The translations under genes were made by a program, and so were the position numbers. A DNA stretch of 64,000 nt from Clostridium pasteurianum BC1. GTDB taxonomy: Bacteria; Bacillota; Clostridia; Clostridiales; Clostridiaceae. Below are positions 45,556-55,419 of the stretch, in pieces; positions within the stretch are counted from its first letter, which is position 1, and the number at the start of each line of letters is the position of its first letter. Below the pieces are notes generated by a model. That model had not been told where the DNA came from. It was given only the letters and a program-made list of their open reading frames with translations, and did not search any database. The stretch lies in the NCBI RefSeq assembly GCF_000389635.1, contig NC_021182.1:3038001-3102000 (forward strand), in the 5' to 3' direction.

Positions 45556-46165
45556 TCTTATTAATATTCCTTATAACTTCCTTCTTCGTCTTGGCCAAAT
45601 CAACCTGACTCTCCAGATATTTATTTTCTAAATCCATAACCTTATACTTTGAAGATTGCAGCTTAAATTTAAGCTCTTTGTTATCACCTTTTAAACGATT
45701 AATCTCAAGCAAATACTTTTTATTATTCTCTTCTTTTGAATTTATCTCTTCATTTTTTAAGTTCATTCCTCTATTTAATTCTTCTATTTGCTTGTCCCTT
45801 TTTATTACATCCTCATTTACCTTAAGTTCTTCTACCTTAACTAAAAGCTGTTCTTTTTCTTCATTTATCTTTGTAAGTTCATCCTTAAGTTCTTCTATTT
45901 TAACATTGGCATCTTTTAAATTACTTTTTAATTTCTCAATTTCATCGGAAAGTTCCTCATTGTAATATCCAGCTTTAAACAAGTCATCTGCTAAATTTAG
46001 TGCTGTTAAAATAGATGCTTCTGCCGTACTCAATTTTGAATTCTTTTCCATTATGTTTTTAATTTTTTTATCCACATAAGTAGCAACTGTATGTAAATAT
46101 TCTTCTCTTTCGTCACCTTTTAATTTGTATTCCCTATTATTAACTCTTACAGTAACAGAACTCAT
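45551..46165 (-). CDS. zapA: Cell division protein ZapA with long coiled-coil extension
   Basis: A 204-residue protein. Residues 1 to about 85 match ZapA (SVTVRVNNREYKLKGDEREE, YLHTVATYVDKKI, ILTALNLADDLFKA), which binds and bundles FtsZ at the division ring. The remaining ~120 residues are a continuous heptad-rich coiled coil (KIEELKDELTKINEEKEQLL). Classical ZapA is about 90-110 residues; long forms are common in clostridia. The start is the ATG at 46165 with GAGGGTG upstream. It follows pheT by 389 bp. The sequence downstream is the edge of the accessory island. Confidence 0.88.
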   Translation of the reverse strand: MSSVTVRVNNREYKLKGDEREEYLHTVATYVDKKIKNIMEKNSKLSTAEASILTALNLADDLFKAGYYNEELSDEIEKLKSNLKDANVKIEELKDELTKINEEKEQLLVKVEELKVNEDVIKRDKQIEELNRGMNLKNEEINSKEENNKKYLLEINRLKGDNKELKFKLQSSKYKVMDLENKYLESQVDLAKTKKEVIRNINKK

Positions 46166-46554
46166 GTTTAACACCCTCTTAGATTCATCTAATTTTAATT
46201 TTAACATATTATTATCCAGTACACAACTTATAATAATACTGAGGTTAAAATTTGAGAGTGTAAAATTAACAAAAAATTCATTAACTTTACACTCTCAAAT
46301 TTAGGCTAATAATGTAACTTATGACAATGAATTATCAAAATAGTATATAAAACATTTATACTATTTAAGTCACTTACAAGTAAACCGAATAATATTAATA
46401 CTTACAGAAATTACTTATAAAATATAAAATATAAAATAAATATTTCGGAAAAATATCCATTAATGATAAATCTTAGTTAATTAATAATTTATTTCTGCTA
46501 ACTTTGAATAAACTATTAATGTTATATATGAATGACTATTAGTGGTATATTTTT
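46166..46554. other. 389-bp zapA-pheT intergenic region with a 21-bp hairpin
   Basis: A strong inverted repeat with arms at 46249-46269 and 46281-46301 (AAATTTGAGAGTG... / ...CACTCTCAAATTT, one mismatch) lies about 250 bp past pheT and 85 bp before zapA. It may end pheST transcription or lie in the zapA leader. The rest is AT-rich with no ORF. Confidence 0.55.
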
Positions 46555-48945
46555 CTATCTAAGTTGAGCTCCCAGCACGTGTTCAAGAGTACTTAGTATC
46601 TTACCATGTGCCTTATCCACTTCTTTATCTGTAAGTGTTTTATTCTTTGATCTATAAGTTATGGAATAGGCAACGCTTTTTTTACCTTCAGGTATCTGTT
46701 TGCCCTTGTATATATCAAATAGCTTAAAGCTTTCAACTATATTTCCACCTTTTTTACTTATAATATCCTCTATCTGCTGAACTAATACAGCTTCATCTAA
46801 AATCAAGGCCATATCTCTTGTGACAGCTGGAAATTTAGGTAAGGCCTTATATTTCCTCTCTATAACTGCATTTTCTATCAAGAAGTCAAAGTCTATTTCT
46901 GCAACATAGCAAGCTGTATCTACATCATAATTACCAGCTACATCAGGATGAATTTCTCCTAAAATTCCTATCTCTTTATTTTTCATGGTAATTTTAGCAG
47001 TTTTCCCTGGATGATAAGAAGGGTTCTCACTTTCCCTTTCAAAACTTACTCCTTTTGCTCCAAGAGCTTCGAGAAGATTTTCAACTACTCCCTTTAAATC
47101 TAAATAGTCTGCCTTACCATACATACCTATAGTTATTACATTCTTCTCTTCTGGTATTTTATCTGCCTCTTCCTTTGGTATATATACTCTACCCAATTCA
47201 AAAAGTCTTACTACTTCATTATTTCTTGAATAGTTTCTAGCCAATGCTTCCATTATAGAGGGAACAGTAGTTGTTCTCATTATACTATAATCCTCTCCTA
47301 ACGGGTTTCTTATAGCTACAGCTTTTCTTAAACCGCTGTCCTCAGGCAATAGTATTTTATCGAAAACCTTAGGACTTACAAAGGAATAAGTTATGGCTTC
47401 ATTTAAACCACAGGCAAGTAATGCATCTATAGTCATATCCTTAATAATCTGATTTTTATATCTGCCTGTTCTAACACTGGAAACCTTAAGGTTAGTAGAA
47501 GTTACATTATTATAGCCATAAATTCTTACTATTTCCTCTGCCACATCTTCCCTTATGTCTATATCAGTTCTAAAGGTTGGTACATTAACTATAAGTTTAT
47601 CTCCTGAAATTTCAGTAGTCAATTCCAATCTATCCAGACAATTTTTCATTTCTTCCTTTGAAAGTTCTAATCCAAGGAATCTATTTACCCATTTGGAATC
47701 TACTTCTACTGAATGCTCTTTTACAGGACTCGTATATATATCAATAGTTCCTTCCATTATTTCACCAGCGCCCAGCTGCTCTATTAAATTACAGGCCCTG
47801 TTCAGTGCAAGCTCTGCAAGATTTGGATCTAAATCCTTTTCGAATCTACCAGAAGCTTCTGTTCTTATATTTAATTTCTGAGAACTAACTCTTATATTGG
47901 TACCATCAAAATTTGCAGCTTCAAATATTATTTCAGAAGTATCATCTTCAACCTCTGAATTGAGACCTCCCATGATTCCAGCTAATCCAACGGTGTTTTC
48001 TCCGTCCTTTATGGTCAATACATCACTGTTTAACTTTCTTTCAACTCCATCTAAAGTTGTAAAGTTTTCTCCCTCTTTAGCTCTTTCAACCACTATACTA
48101 TTTGAAGTTATCCTTCTTCTATCGTAAGCATGCATAGGCTGACCTAATTCAAGCATTACAAAATTGGTTATATCCACTATATTGTTTATAGGTCTTACTC
48201 CAGCCTGAAGCAGCCTTTCTTCTATCCATGCAGGAGATTTTTCTATCTTAACATTTTTTATTCCCCTTGCCATGTATCTTCTGCAAAGCTTATCTTTTAT
48301 TTCTACTTTTATTTCTACTTTTATTTCATCTTTTATATTATTCTTGCATTTATATTCATAATCCAAAGAAGGCATTTTATATTTTGTATTCAGTGTAGCT
48401 GCTGTTTCTCTTGCTATTCCAATTACACTAAGACAATCTGGTCTGTTAGAAGTTATTTCAAAGTCAATTACTGCTTTGTCTAAATTCAATACTTCTTTAA
48501 TATCTTTACCTACAGCAGTATCTGAAGGCAAAATCATAAGTCCATGAACAGTACCTTCTTCCGCTAAACCCAATTCTTCCTCTGAGCACATCATTCCATT
48601 TGATGGAATTCCTCTAAGCTTACCCTTTTTTATCTTTAATCCTCCGGGTAAACTTGATCCATGAAGTGCCACTGGAACAATATCATTTTCCTTCATGTTG
48701 TTTGCACCGGTTACTATTTGTATAGGTTCTTCCTGGCCTACCTCCAATTGACACACTACTAATTTTTCTGCATCTGGATGGGGTTCAATTTTTAATATTT
48801 TTCCTGTAACAACCTTCTGTATTTCATCACCACTGGTTATTATCTCTTCTACTTTTGAACCAGATAGTGTAAGTGCATCTCCCAATTTTTTTGCATTTAT
48901 ATTTATATCAACATAATCCTTTAACCATTCTACTGGTACTTTCAT
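46555..48945 (-). CDS. pheT: Phenylalanine-tRNA ligase beta subunit
   Basis: A 796-residue subunit of the alpha2beta2 synthetase that charges tRNA-Phe. It shows the N-terminal tRNA-binding fold ([20 protein letters not shown]), the B3/4 editing domain ([17 protein letters not shown]-like [13 protein letters not shown]), B5 DNA-binding-like and catalytic-like domains, and the C-terminal anticodon-binding domain ([17 protein letters not shown]). The start is the ATG at 48945 after GGAGGTCAAAATAT; 21 further residues of the longest ORF lack a site. It is the second gene of pheST under the T-box. Confidence 0.96.
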   Translation of the reverse strand: MKVPVEWLKDYVDININAKKLGDALTLSGSKVEEIITSGDEIQKVVTGKILKIEPHPDAEKLVVCQLEVGQEEPIQIVTGANNMKENDIVPVALHGSSLPGGLKIKKGKLRGIPSNGMMCSEEELGLAEEGTVHGLMILPSDTAVGKDIKEVLNLDKAVIDFEITSNRPDCLSVIGIARETAATLNTKYKMPSLDYEYKCKNNIKDEIKVEIKVEIKDKLCRRYMARGIKNVKIEKSPAWIEERLLQAGVRPINNIVDITNFVMLELGQPMHAYDRRRITSNSIVVERAKEGENFTTLDGVERKLNSDVLTIKDGENTVGLAGIMGGLNSEVEDDTSEIIFEAANFDGTNIRVSSQKLNIRTEASGRFEKDLDPNLAELALNRACNLIEQLGAGEIMEGTIDIYTSPVKEHSVEVDSKWVNRFLGLELSKEEMKNCLDRLELTTEISGDKLIVNVPTFRTDIDIREDVAEEIVRIYGYNNVTSTNLKVSSVRTGRYKNQIIKDMTIDALLACGLNEAITYSFVSPKVFDKILLPEDSGLRKAVAIRNPLGEDYSIMRTTTVPSIMEALARNYSRNNEVVRLFELGRVYIPKEEADKIPEEKNVITIGMYGKADYLDLKGVVENLLEALGAKGVSFERESENPSYHPGKTAKITMKNKEIGILGEIHPDVAGNYDVDTACYVAEIDFDFLIENAVIERKYKALPKFPAVTRDMALILDEAVLVQQIEDIISKKGGNIVESFKLFDIYKGKQIPEGKKSVAYSITYRSKNKTLTDKEVDKAHGKILSTLEHVLGAQLR

Positions 48946-49116
48946 ATATTTTGACCTCCAATTTATTAAGTTGAGAATTGAAAGTGGAGAGTTAAAAGTT
49001 GTGGACATTTTTTTTCGCTGTGCTACTAAAAATTTATATTACAGTTTTTTTAAATAAAATTCAAAAAAGCAATCCCTACTTTTAATTCTTAACTATTAAT
49101 TATTAATTATTAATTT

Positions 49117-50136
49117 TTAAAACTGATCTAAAAATCTCATATCACTTTCATATAATTGCCTTATATCATCTATACCTAGTGTTTGCATAACAATTCTATC
49201 AAGACCCACACCAAAAGCAAAACCACTGTAAACTTCCGGATCAATTCCGCAGTTTCTAAGCACCTGTGGATGAACCATACCACAACCATACATTTCTATA
49301 AAGCCTTCACCCTTACAAACCTTGCAGCCTTCTCCACCGCAGGCAAAGCAGGAAATATCAAGTTCTGCTGAAGGTTCTGTAAATGGAAAATGATGAGGTC
49401 TGAATTTTGTCTTTACATTTTCACCAAACATCTTTTTTATATACATTTCCAAAGTGCCTTTCATATCCGCGAAGGTTATTCCCTTATCAACTACAAGGCC
49501 TTCTACCTGATAAAATATAGGAGAGTGAGTAGCGTCTGCTGCATCTGACCTATATACCTTTCCTGGTGATATCATTTTTATAGGTGGCTTTTGACTTAGC
49601 ATAGTCCTTATTTGAACTGGTGAAGTTTGAGTTCTTAAAACCATATTATCATTTATATAGAATGTATCCTGTTCACCTCTAGCAGGATGATTTTTAGGGA
49701 TATTCAGCATCTCAAAATTGTATTTATCGTATTCAACTTCCGGGCCCTCTTCTACTGTGAATCCCATGGAACGAAAAATCTCTTCTGTTTTCCTCAAAGT
49801 TATGTCCAGTGGATTTCTATGTCCTATCGTCTGCTTTCTACCTGGAAGAGAAATATCAATTATTTCACTGTTCAATTTTTCTTCTTTTTCTCTTTGGTTA
49901 AAGCTATCCATTGCCTCATTTATTATACCTTCTATTTTTTCTCGCACCTCATTGGCTATTTTACCTATTACCGGTCTCTCTTCCTTTGAAAGAGCACCCA
50001 TACCTCTTAATATCTGTGTAAGTTCTCCTTTTTTCCCAAGGTATTTTACTCTTAATTTTTCAAGTTCTTCTTTTTTTACTGAATTCTTGAGTTCAGCAAT
50101 GGCACTATTTTTAATCTCCTCTAATTTTTCTTTCAT
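49117..50136 (-). CDS. pheS: Phenylalanine-tRNA ligase alpha subunit
   Basis: A 339-residue class II catalytic subunit. It has an N-terminal coiled coil, RHRNPLDIT-like [17 protein letters not shown], motif 2 with [35 protein letters not shown], a CxxC pair, and motif 3 GVGLDRIVM. The start ATG follows TAGGAGGAAAATAAATCT. It is first in pheST; the leader at 50172-50430 is a T-box that senses uncharged tRNA-Phe, and tRNA-Phe itself is encoded at 57572-57647. Confidence 0.97.
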   Translation of the reverse strand: MKEKLEEIKNSAIAELKNSVKKEELEKLRVKYLGKKGELTQILRGMGALSKEERPVIGKIANEVREKIEGIINEAMDSFNQREKEEKLNSEIIDISLPGRKQTIGHRNPLDITLRKTEEIFRSMGFTVEEGPEVEYDKYNFEMLNIPKNHPARGEQDTFYINDNMVLRTQTSPVQIRTMLSQKPPIKMISPGKVYRSDAADATHSPIFYQVEGLVVDKGITFADMKGTLEMYIKKMFGENVKTKFRPHHFPFTEPSAELDISCFACGGEGCKVCKGEGFIEMYGCGMVHPQVLRNCGIDPEVYSGFAFGVGLDRIVMQTLGIDDIRQLYESDMRFLDQF

Positions 50137-50171
50137 AGATTTATTTTCCTCCTAAAATAATTATTTATCAA

Positions 50172-50430
50172 AAAACAAAAAAACTTCTATCCCACAAAGG
50201 GACGAAGTATCCGCGGTACCACCCTAATTGACAAAAGTCCTCTCGAAAATATAACGGTTTTAACCGCTGAAGGCTACTTTCACATTTAAAAGAAATATTC
50301 TATGAAAACTGAATAAAATATGCCAATATACTGACTATATATTCTTTTAAAAATGACTTTCACCAGCAGAACTCCAGAGTGAACTTCAGCATATTTTACT
50401 TAAAAAGACTCTCAGTTTATAGTCTTTTTT
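50172..50430 (-). promoter_or_regulatory. T-box leader of pheST
   Basis: On the minus strand the conserved T-box AGGGTGGTACCGCGG (50211-50225) precedes a terminator with arms ACTTCGTCCC / GGGATAGAAGT and a T7 run (50172-50208). Upstream lie stem I sequences; a TTC in GAAGTTCACTC (about 50379-50389) is a candidate Phe specifier. Binding of uncharged tRNA-Phe should favour the antiterminator and allow pheST expression. The 156-nt R2 repeat lies immediately upstream. Confidence 0.92.
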
Positions 50431-50438
50431 CCCTGTAT

Positions 50439-50594
50439 GGCATATGAAAATAAATAGGAAGTCAAAGATGCCACCAATATTTTGCATTCTACAAGGAAAC
50501 AGGTGACCATGATAGTGAGCTATCTGAGGGTTCTGTTGAGGTCGTAGAATTCAAAATAGGCTAGCATACTGACTAGTTATTTATTTGATATGCC
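50439..50594. repeat. Dispersed foldable repeat, family R2, copy 1
   Basis: A ~156-bp unit with near-perfect terminal inverted repeats (GGCATATGAAAATAAATA and TATTTATTTGATATGCC). Further inward, AGTCAAAGATGC faces GCATACTGACTAGT, and an inner hairpin GATAGTGAGCTATC is present. A second copy of almost the same sequence is at 60339-60495. Such a plan fits a non-autonomous miniature element or a structured RNA. It lies between the methyltransferase gene and the pheS T-box. Confidence 0.85.
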
Positions 50595-50723
50595 TAAAGT
50601 AAAGTTTATACTTACTCTCTCCTTCAAAGCCTAATGCTATCTAAATAAAAATAACAATTGAAATATACAAAATTATTTTAAAAACGCCTTAAATATAAAA
50701 TCACATTTATTATTATAACCATA

Positions 50724-51521
50724 CTAAGATTTTTTTTCAACTATTTTCTGTCTAACCGCTTCAAACATCATTATTCCTGCTGCTATTCCTACATTTAACG
50801 ACTCTGTATTACCTGGCATTGGTATTTTTACCTTTTCATCAGAAAGGCTGTAGATTTCTTCACTGATTCCACTGCCTTCATTCCCCACTACAATAATTAT
50901 CTTTCCAGTAAGATCTACATCATAAAAATTATATTCTGTATCCAAAGAACTGGTTACAATTTTAAAGCCCTGCTGTTTTAAACTTTTTACATGCTTTAAA
51001 TCTTCATCTAGTATTATGGGTATTTTAAATATAGAACCCATAGTGGATCTAAGTGCTTTGCCATTATATATATCTACAGCGCCTTTTGTTATTATAACAC
51101 CCTTTGCACCGGCTGCATCGGCAGTTCTTATAATTGTTCCCATATTTCCAGGATCCTGAATCTTATCTGCCAATATATAAAATCCCTCATTGTAATCCAT
51201 AATAGTTTCTTTATTACTTACCACCGCTGCAATCCCCTGTGGATTATCCGTACTGCATATACTCTTTAATATAGACTCAGAAACCTTAATAAGTTTAGTA
51301 TCATCCTTTACCTTCTCATTTAACCTAAGCTTCTTGAATTTTTCTTCTATTGTTTCACTAATTATAATATAACATACATGAAATTTTGAATCCAAAGCTT
51401 CTGAAACAAATCTAAAGCCCTCCACTATAAATTTATTATAAAGATTCCTATATTTTTTTTCCTGTAATTTTTTTATTTCTTTAATTGTTGAATTATCCTT
51501 ACTTTTTATTACTTCTAACAA
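50724..51521 (-). CDS. RNA 2'-O-ribose methyltransferase, SpoU/TrmH family
   Basis: A ~265-residue SPOUT methyltransferase using SAM on rRNA or tRNA. An N-terminal substrate-binding domain (IKSKDNSTIKEIKKLQEKKY, RNLYNKFIVEGFR) is followed by the knotted domain with motif 1 DKIQDPGNMGTIIRTADAAG, motif 2 IIVVGNEGSGI and motif 3 VKIPMPGNTESLNVGIAAGI. The start taken is TTG at 51521 (LEVIKSKD), with GTGAGGA upstream; an in-frame GTG at 51539 is the alternative. It lies between rplT and pheS, the usual clostridial position. Target nucleotide unknown. Confidence 0.9.
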   Translation of the reverse strand: MLEVIKSKDNSTIKEIKKLQEKKYRNLYNKFIVEGFRFVSEALDSKFHVCYIIISETIEEKFKKLRLNEKVKDDTKLIKVSESILKSICSTDNPQGIAAVVSNKETIMDYNEGFYILADKIQDPGNMGTIIRTADAAGAKGVIITKGAVDIYNGKALRSTMGSIFKIPIILDEDLKHVKSLKQQGFKIVTSSLDTEYNFYDVDLTGKIIIVVGNEGSGISEEIYSLSDEKVKIPMPGNTESLNVGIAAGIMMFEAVRQKIVEKKS

Positions 51522-51644
51522 AATTATATCAATCCTCACTTTTATTTTTGAGAAGTCTATTTATCTTATGACTAGCCCATTTAACACTGGTTTCAGAAAT
51601 TATGTTTATAAAAAAACAGCCCATTAAGGCTGCATTTTTATCTA

Positions 51645-52001
51645 TTAAGCTAATTGTTTTTTAGCTGTTTCCACTAATTCTGTAAAAGCTTTAGGATCAT
51701 TTATAGCTATTTCTGAAAGCATTTTTCTGTTAAGGTCTATACCTGCTAATTTGATTCCATTGATAAATCTTGAATATGAAAGACCATTTATTCTTGTAGC
51801 AGCATTTATTCTAGCTATCCAAAGCTTTCTGAAATCTCTCTTCTTTAATTTTCTTCCAACGTATGCATTTCTTAATGCTCTGATAACACTTTCGTTAGCA
51901 GTTTTAAATAACTTGCTTTTTCCACCATAGTAGCCTTTCGCAAGTTTTAATATTTTTTTATGATATTTACGAGCATTTACAGCTCTCTTTACTCTTGCCA
52001 T
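51645..52001 (-). CDS. rplT: 50S ribosomal protein L20
   Basis: A 118-residue L20 ([40 protein letters not shown]), an early-assembling 23S rRNA binding protein. In the infC-rpmI-rplT operon L20 also represses expression by binding the leader. It is 28 bp downstream of rpmI and has an AAGGAGGTTTTTTAA site. Confidence 0.98.
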   Translation of the reverse strand: MARVKRAVNARKYHKKILKLAKGYYGGKSKLFKTANESVIRALRNAYVGRKLKKRDFRKLWIARINAATRINGLSYSRFINGIKLAGIDLNRKMLSEIAINDPKAFTELVETAKKQLA

Positions 52002-52029
52002 TTAAAAAACCTCCTTCAACCTAACTCTA

Positions 52030-52227
52030 TTATAGGTATGGTAACAATTTCTTCATTGTCTTTTCCTGTGTTACAGAAACATATCCAGTTTTTCTTAAGT
52101 TTCTCTTTGTCTTTGTACTTTTCTTAGTTAATATGTGACTCTTAAAAGCCTTTGCTCTCTTAAGCTTTCCAGTACCTGTAAGCTTAAATCTTTTAGCTGC
52201 TGCTCTTTTAGTTTTCATTTTTGGCAT
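52030..52227 (-). CDS. rpmI: 50S ribosomal protein L35
   Basis: A 65-residue basic protein ([40 protein letters not shown]), full length. It lies 20 bp downstream of infC with a GGGGAGGAAATTT site and is the second gene of the infC operon. Confidence 0.98.
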   Translation of the reverse strand: MPKMKTKRAAAKRFKLTGTGKLKRAKAFKSHILTKKSTKTKRNLRKTGYVSVTQEKTMKKLLPYL

Positions 52228-52247
52228 AATAAATTTCCTCCCCTCGA

Positions 52248-52769
52248 TTATGCTCTTTTAGGAGCTAAAACCATGGTCATATTTCTTCCTTCAAGCTTTG
52301 CTCTTTTTTCAATGACACAAACATCCTCTATTTTAGAAACAAAGTTGTCTAATATCTTATTGCCTTTGAAGGCATAATCTGCTTCTCTTCCTCTAAATCT
52401 AACAGTAACCTTCACCTTGTCTTCATCAAGTAAAAACTTTCTAGCATTATTAGCTTTAATTGCTATATCATGCTCTTCAATTGTAGCACTCAATCTAACT
52501 TCCTTAATCACTACTGCCTTTTGATTCTTCTTATTTTCTTTTTCTTTCTTATTTTGCTCGTATATAAACTTACCAAAGTCTATAATTCGACAAACTGGTG
52601 GAACTGCACCTGGTGATATAAGAACTAAATCCAGCTCTTGCTCTTCTGCCAGCCTTATAGACTCTCTAGTAGAAATAACTCCAAGCTGTGAATTATCATT
52701 TCCTATAACCCTTACTTCTCTTTCTCTAATCTCTTCATTAATGATAAACTTATTATTTTTACTAATAAT
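52248..52769 (-). CDS. infC: Translation initiation factor IF-3, AUU start
   Basis: A 173-residue IF-3, which binds the 30S subunit and rejects non-standard start codons. The N-domain begins [20 protein letters not shown]; the C-domain holds [18 protein letters not shown]. The only start that fits both homologue length and the GGAGGTGAAA site is ATT at 52767-52769; in-frame upstream ATGs lie in the leader without a site. AUU starts are a known infC feature that lets IF-3 limit its own synthesis. It heads infC-rpmI-rplT. Confidence 0.95.
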   Translation of the reverse strand: MISKNNKFIINEEIREREVRVIGNDNSQLGVISTRESIRLAEEQELDLVLISPGAVPPVCRIIDFGKFIYEQNKKEKENKKNQKAVVIKEVRLSATIEEHDIAIKANNARKFLLDEDKVKVTVRFRGREADYAFKGNKILDNFVSKIEDVCVIEKRAKLEGRNMTMVLAPKRA

Positions 52770-52923
52770 TTTCACCTCCGAATTCATGAAAAAGAAACAT
52801 GCATAGTAAATATTTAAACAAAACAAAAGGACGACAAATGCCGCCCTCAATAATAACCAAAATTTAAAATCAAACCTAACTAGCAATGCTGTAAGGTGAG
52901 AAACGGCATGTTTCTTCTTGACA
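52770..52923 (-). promoter_or_regulatory. infC-rpmI-rplT leader (L20-leader type) with attenuator
   Basis: The minus-strand leader starts near 52923 (AAGAAGAAACATGCCGTTTC) and contains a terminator hairpin GGGCGGCA / TGTCGTCC (52829-52846) followed by TTTTGTTTTG. The position and attenuator match L20-controlled leaders of Firmicutes, where L20 binding promotes termination. The family assignment is from context and layout. Confidence 0.8.
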
Positions 52924-52929
52924 TAAAAT

Positions 52930-52958
52930 ATTATACTATCAATATAATATATTGTCAA
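52930..52958 (-). promoter_or_regulatory. SigA promoter of infC operon
   Basis: On the minus strand TTGACA (52953-52958), 17-bp spacer, TATAAT (52930-52935), both perfect. Confidence 0.9.
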
Positions 52959-52976
52959 TAAATTTGTTAATATATT

Positions 52977-53124
52977 TTATCCGATGACTACCCACTCTAA
53001 TACTCCCATGGCTTTTCGTAAAGTAGGAGTAAAGAGTGGCTACGTCCCTGGATAACGACTTACCCTAAAGGACAACGAGTTCTAAGTATCAAAAATACTG
53101 ATACTTAGAGCTCTGTTAGTAAGC
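52977..53124 (+). repeat. Dispersed foldable repeat, family R1, copy B
   Basis: Reads TTATCCGATGACTACCCACT, a hairpin around CTCCCATG...TAGGAGTA, AGAGTGGCTACGTCCCTGGA, TAACGACTTACCCTAAAGGA, CAACGAGTTCTAAGTATC. It matches copy A in order. A further palindrome AGTATC-AAAAATACT-GATACTTAG closes it. It lies between thrS (3' end) and the infC promoter. Confidence 0.8.
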
Positions 53125-53164
53125 ATCAGCTGAGAAAAACTCCTCCTTATGCTAAGAATTCTGT

Positions 53165-55078
53165 TTATATACTATTTAGTTTCTGATCTATTTCAGCATT
53201 CAACTTTAATATAAGATCTTCTACATTTAAGCTTCCCAAATCTCCATCTTTTCTACTTCTTACTGAAACATTTCCTTCTTTCACTTCATTATCACCTATT
53301 ATAAGCATATATGGAATCTTCTGCAGCTGTGCTTCTCTAATCTTATAGCCTATCTTTTCATTTCTTATATCACTTTCTACTCTAAAGCCTGCATCTTTTA
53401 ACATTTTAATTATTTTGTCTAGATATTCAATTTGGTTTTCTGTTATATTCATAACTTTAACTTGAACTGGTGCAAGCCAAGTAGGAAAAGCTCCTGCATA
53501 ATGTTCTATGAGTATTCCTATAAATCTTTCTATACTTCCAAATACAACTCTATGAACCATTACAGGCCTATGCTTCTCACCGTCTGCACCAATATAAGTT
53601 AAGTCATATCTTTCAGGCATTTGATAATCCAATTGAATTGTACCACATTGCCATGTTCTTCCAATGCAATCTTTAAGATGAAAATCTATTTTAGGACCAT
53701 AAAAAGCTCCATCGCCCTCATTTACTTTATACTTAAGTCCTGCCGAATTTAGTGCCTCTATTAATCCATTAGTAGCAATCTCCCAATCCTCATCACTTCC
53801 CATGGAATCCTCCGGTCTTGTAGAAAGTTCTACAAAATATTCAAATCCGAAAATTTTATAGAAGGAATCAATGAGCTTAATTACTCCTAAAATTTCTTCT
53901 GTAATTTGATCCTTTGTCATAAAAATATGGGCATCGTCCTGAGTAAAACATCTTACCCTCATAAGACCCTGTAATGCTCCTGATTTCTCATGCCTGTGAA
54001 CAAGACCAAGTTCTCCAAGCTTTATTGGCAATTCTCTATAGGAATGTATTGAATTCTTATATACCAATATTGATCCAGGGCAGTTCATTGGCTTAATAGC
54101 ATAATCATTATCATCTATTTTTGTAAAGTACATATTTTCCTTATAGTGATCCCAATGTCCAGATTGATGCCATAATTCTTCATTTAATATAATAGGAGTT
54201 CTTATTTCATCATAACCTGCTTTTGTATGCACTTCTCTCCAATAACTTTCCAGTATATTCCTAACTACCATACCCTTTGGATGAAAGAATGGAAAACCAG
54301 GCCCCTCTTCATGAATACTGAACAAATCAAGTTCTTTTCCAAGTTTTCTGTGATCTCTTTTTTTAGCTTCTTCAAGCATATTTAAATATCCATCAAGATC
54401 AGCTTTTTTTATAAAAGCTGTACCATATATTCTTTGAAGCATTTTATTTTTTTCATTACCTCTCCAGTATGCACCTGCTACAGAAAGAAGTTTAAAAACT
54501 TTTACTCTTCCAGTAGATGGTACGTGAGGGCCTGCGCAAAGGTCTGTAAAATCTCCCTGCTTATAAAAGGAAATTATCTCTCCTTCAGGTAGATCTTCAA
54601 TAAGTTCTACTTTGTAGTCCTCACCCTTTTGCTTCATAAAGTCAATGGCTTCATTTCTAGGTAGTTCAAATCTTTCAAGAGGTAAATTTTCCTTTACAAT
54701 TTTAGACATTTCCTTTTCTATAGCAGCCAGTGTATCCACTGTTATTGGAAAATCAGCATCAAAATCGTAATAAAATCCATTATCTATAGCTGGCCCAATA
54801 GCTAACTTTACTTTTGGATACAATCTTTTCACTGCTTGAGCTAATATATGTGAAGCTGTATGCCTTAATATCCATTTTCCATCTTCATCTTCAAAGGTTA
54901 ATATTTCAAGAATAGAATCCTCATCTATTTTTGCCATTAATTCTGTTCTTTTTCCATTTACCTTGGCTCCTAAACTTTTTTTGTAGAGGCCTGTGCTGAT
55001 ATTTTTTGCAATATCTTCAATTTTTGTACTTTTTTCTACCTCTAAAGATTTTCCATCCTTCAGTGTAACTTTAACCAT
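53165..55078 (-). CDS. thrS: Threonine-tRNA ligase
   Basis: A 637-residue class II synthetase. Domains in order: TGS (VTLKDGKSLEVEKSTKIEDI), editing domain with the zinc-like HTASHILAQAV and the GPAIDNGFYYDFD region, catalytic core with motif 2 HRHEKSGALQGLMRVRCFTQ, the zinc ligand cysteine in AIKPMNCPGSILVYK, motif 3 and the C-terminal anticodon-binding domain (WLAPVQVKVMNI). Full length. The start ATG follows GGAGGAGTAATT. Expression is under its own T-box and sigma-A promoter. Confidence 0.97.
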   Translation of the reverse strand: MVKVTLKDGKSLEVEKSTKIEDIAKNISTGLYKKSLGAKVNGKRTELMAKIDEDSILEILTFEDEDGKWILRHTASHILAQAVKRLYPKVKLAIGPAIDNGFYYDFDADFPITVDTLAAIEKEMSKIVKENLPLERFELPRNEAIDFMKQKGEDYKVELIEDLPEGEIISFYKQGDFTDLCAGPHVPSTGRVKVFKLLSVAGAYWRGNEKNKMLQRIYGTAFIKKADLDGYLNMLEEAKKRDHRKLGKELDLFSIHEEGPGFPFFHPKGMVVRNILESYWREVHTKAGYDEIRTPIILNEELWHQSGHWDHYKENMYFTKIDDNDYAIKPMNCPGSILVYKNSIHSYRELPIKLGELGLVHRHEKSGALQGLMRVRCFTQDDAHIFMTKDQITEEILGVIKLIDSFYKIFGFEYFVELSTRPEDSMGSDEDWEIATNGLIEALNSAGLKYKVNEGDGAFYGPKIDFHLKDCIGRTWQCGTIQLDYQMPERYDLTYIGADGEKHRPVMVHRVVFGSIERFIGILIEHYAGAFPTWLAPVQVKVMNITENQIEYLDKIIKMLKDAGFRVESDIRNEKIGYKIREAQLQKIPYMLIIGDNEVKEGNVSVRSRKDGDLGSLNVEDLILKLNAEIDQKLNSI

Positions 55079-55103
55079 AATTACTCCTCCTAATCACTAA
55101 AAA

Positions 55104-55376
55104 AATAAAAACTCGCCTCAATAATGAGACGAGTTATTTCGCGGTTCCACTCAAATTAACACTGCATTTAAATACAGTATTCACTTAATATCTTAACGCC
55201 GACAAGCGAATTTAGCCTACTAAGACATTCTCCAATGCCTTAAATTCAGCAATTAACTCAAAGGTGGTTTTCAATAAATCTTATTCAAGAAGTCTCACAG
55301 CAAATGACTTCTCTCTCTTAGAACAGTGTTTACTTACTCTTCCTTTTCATTGCATTTTTACTAATATAATTTAACT
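55104..55376 (-). promoter_or_regulatory. T-box leader of thrS
   Basis: On the minus strand the T-box GAGTGGAACCGCGAAA (55138-55153) is followed by the terminator AACTCGTCTCATTATTGAGG / CGAGTTTTT. Stem I lies upstream; the ACC in AAAACCACC (about 55262-55270) is a candidate Thr specifier. Uncharged tRNA-Thr should switch it to antitermination. Confidence 0.92.
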
Positions 55377-55382
55377 AAGTTC

Positions 55383-55411
55383 ATTCTATGCTACAAATTT
55401 ATATATGTCAA
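55383..55411 (-). promoter_or_regulatory. SigA promoter of thrS
   Basis: On the minus strand TTGACA (55406-55411), 17 bp, TAGAAT (55383-55388). It gives a leader of about 300 nt. Confidence 0.8.
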
Positions 55412-55419
55412 TAATCAAA

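Noticed and set aside
52770-52958. N-terminal extension of IF-3 from an upstream ATG
   Set aside because: That stretch overlaps the promoter, the leader and the attenuator hairpin, and homologues start at ISK.
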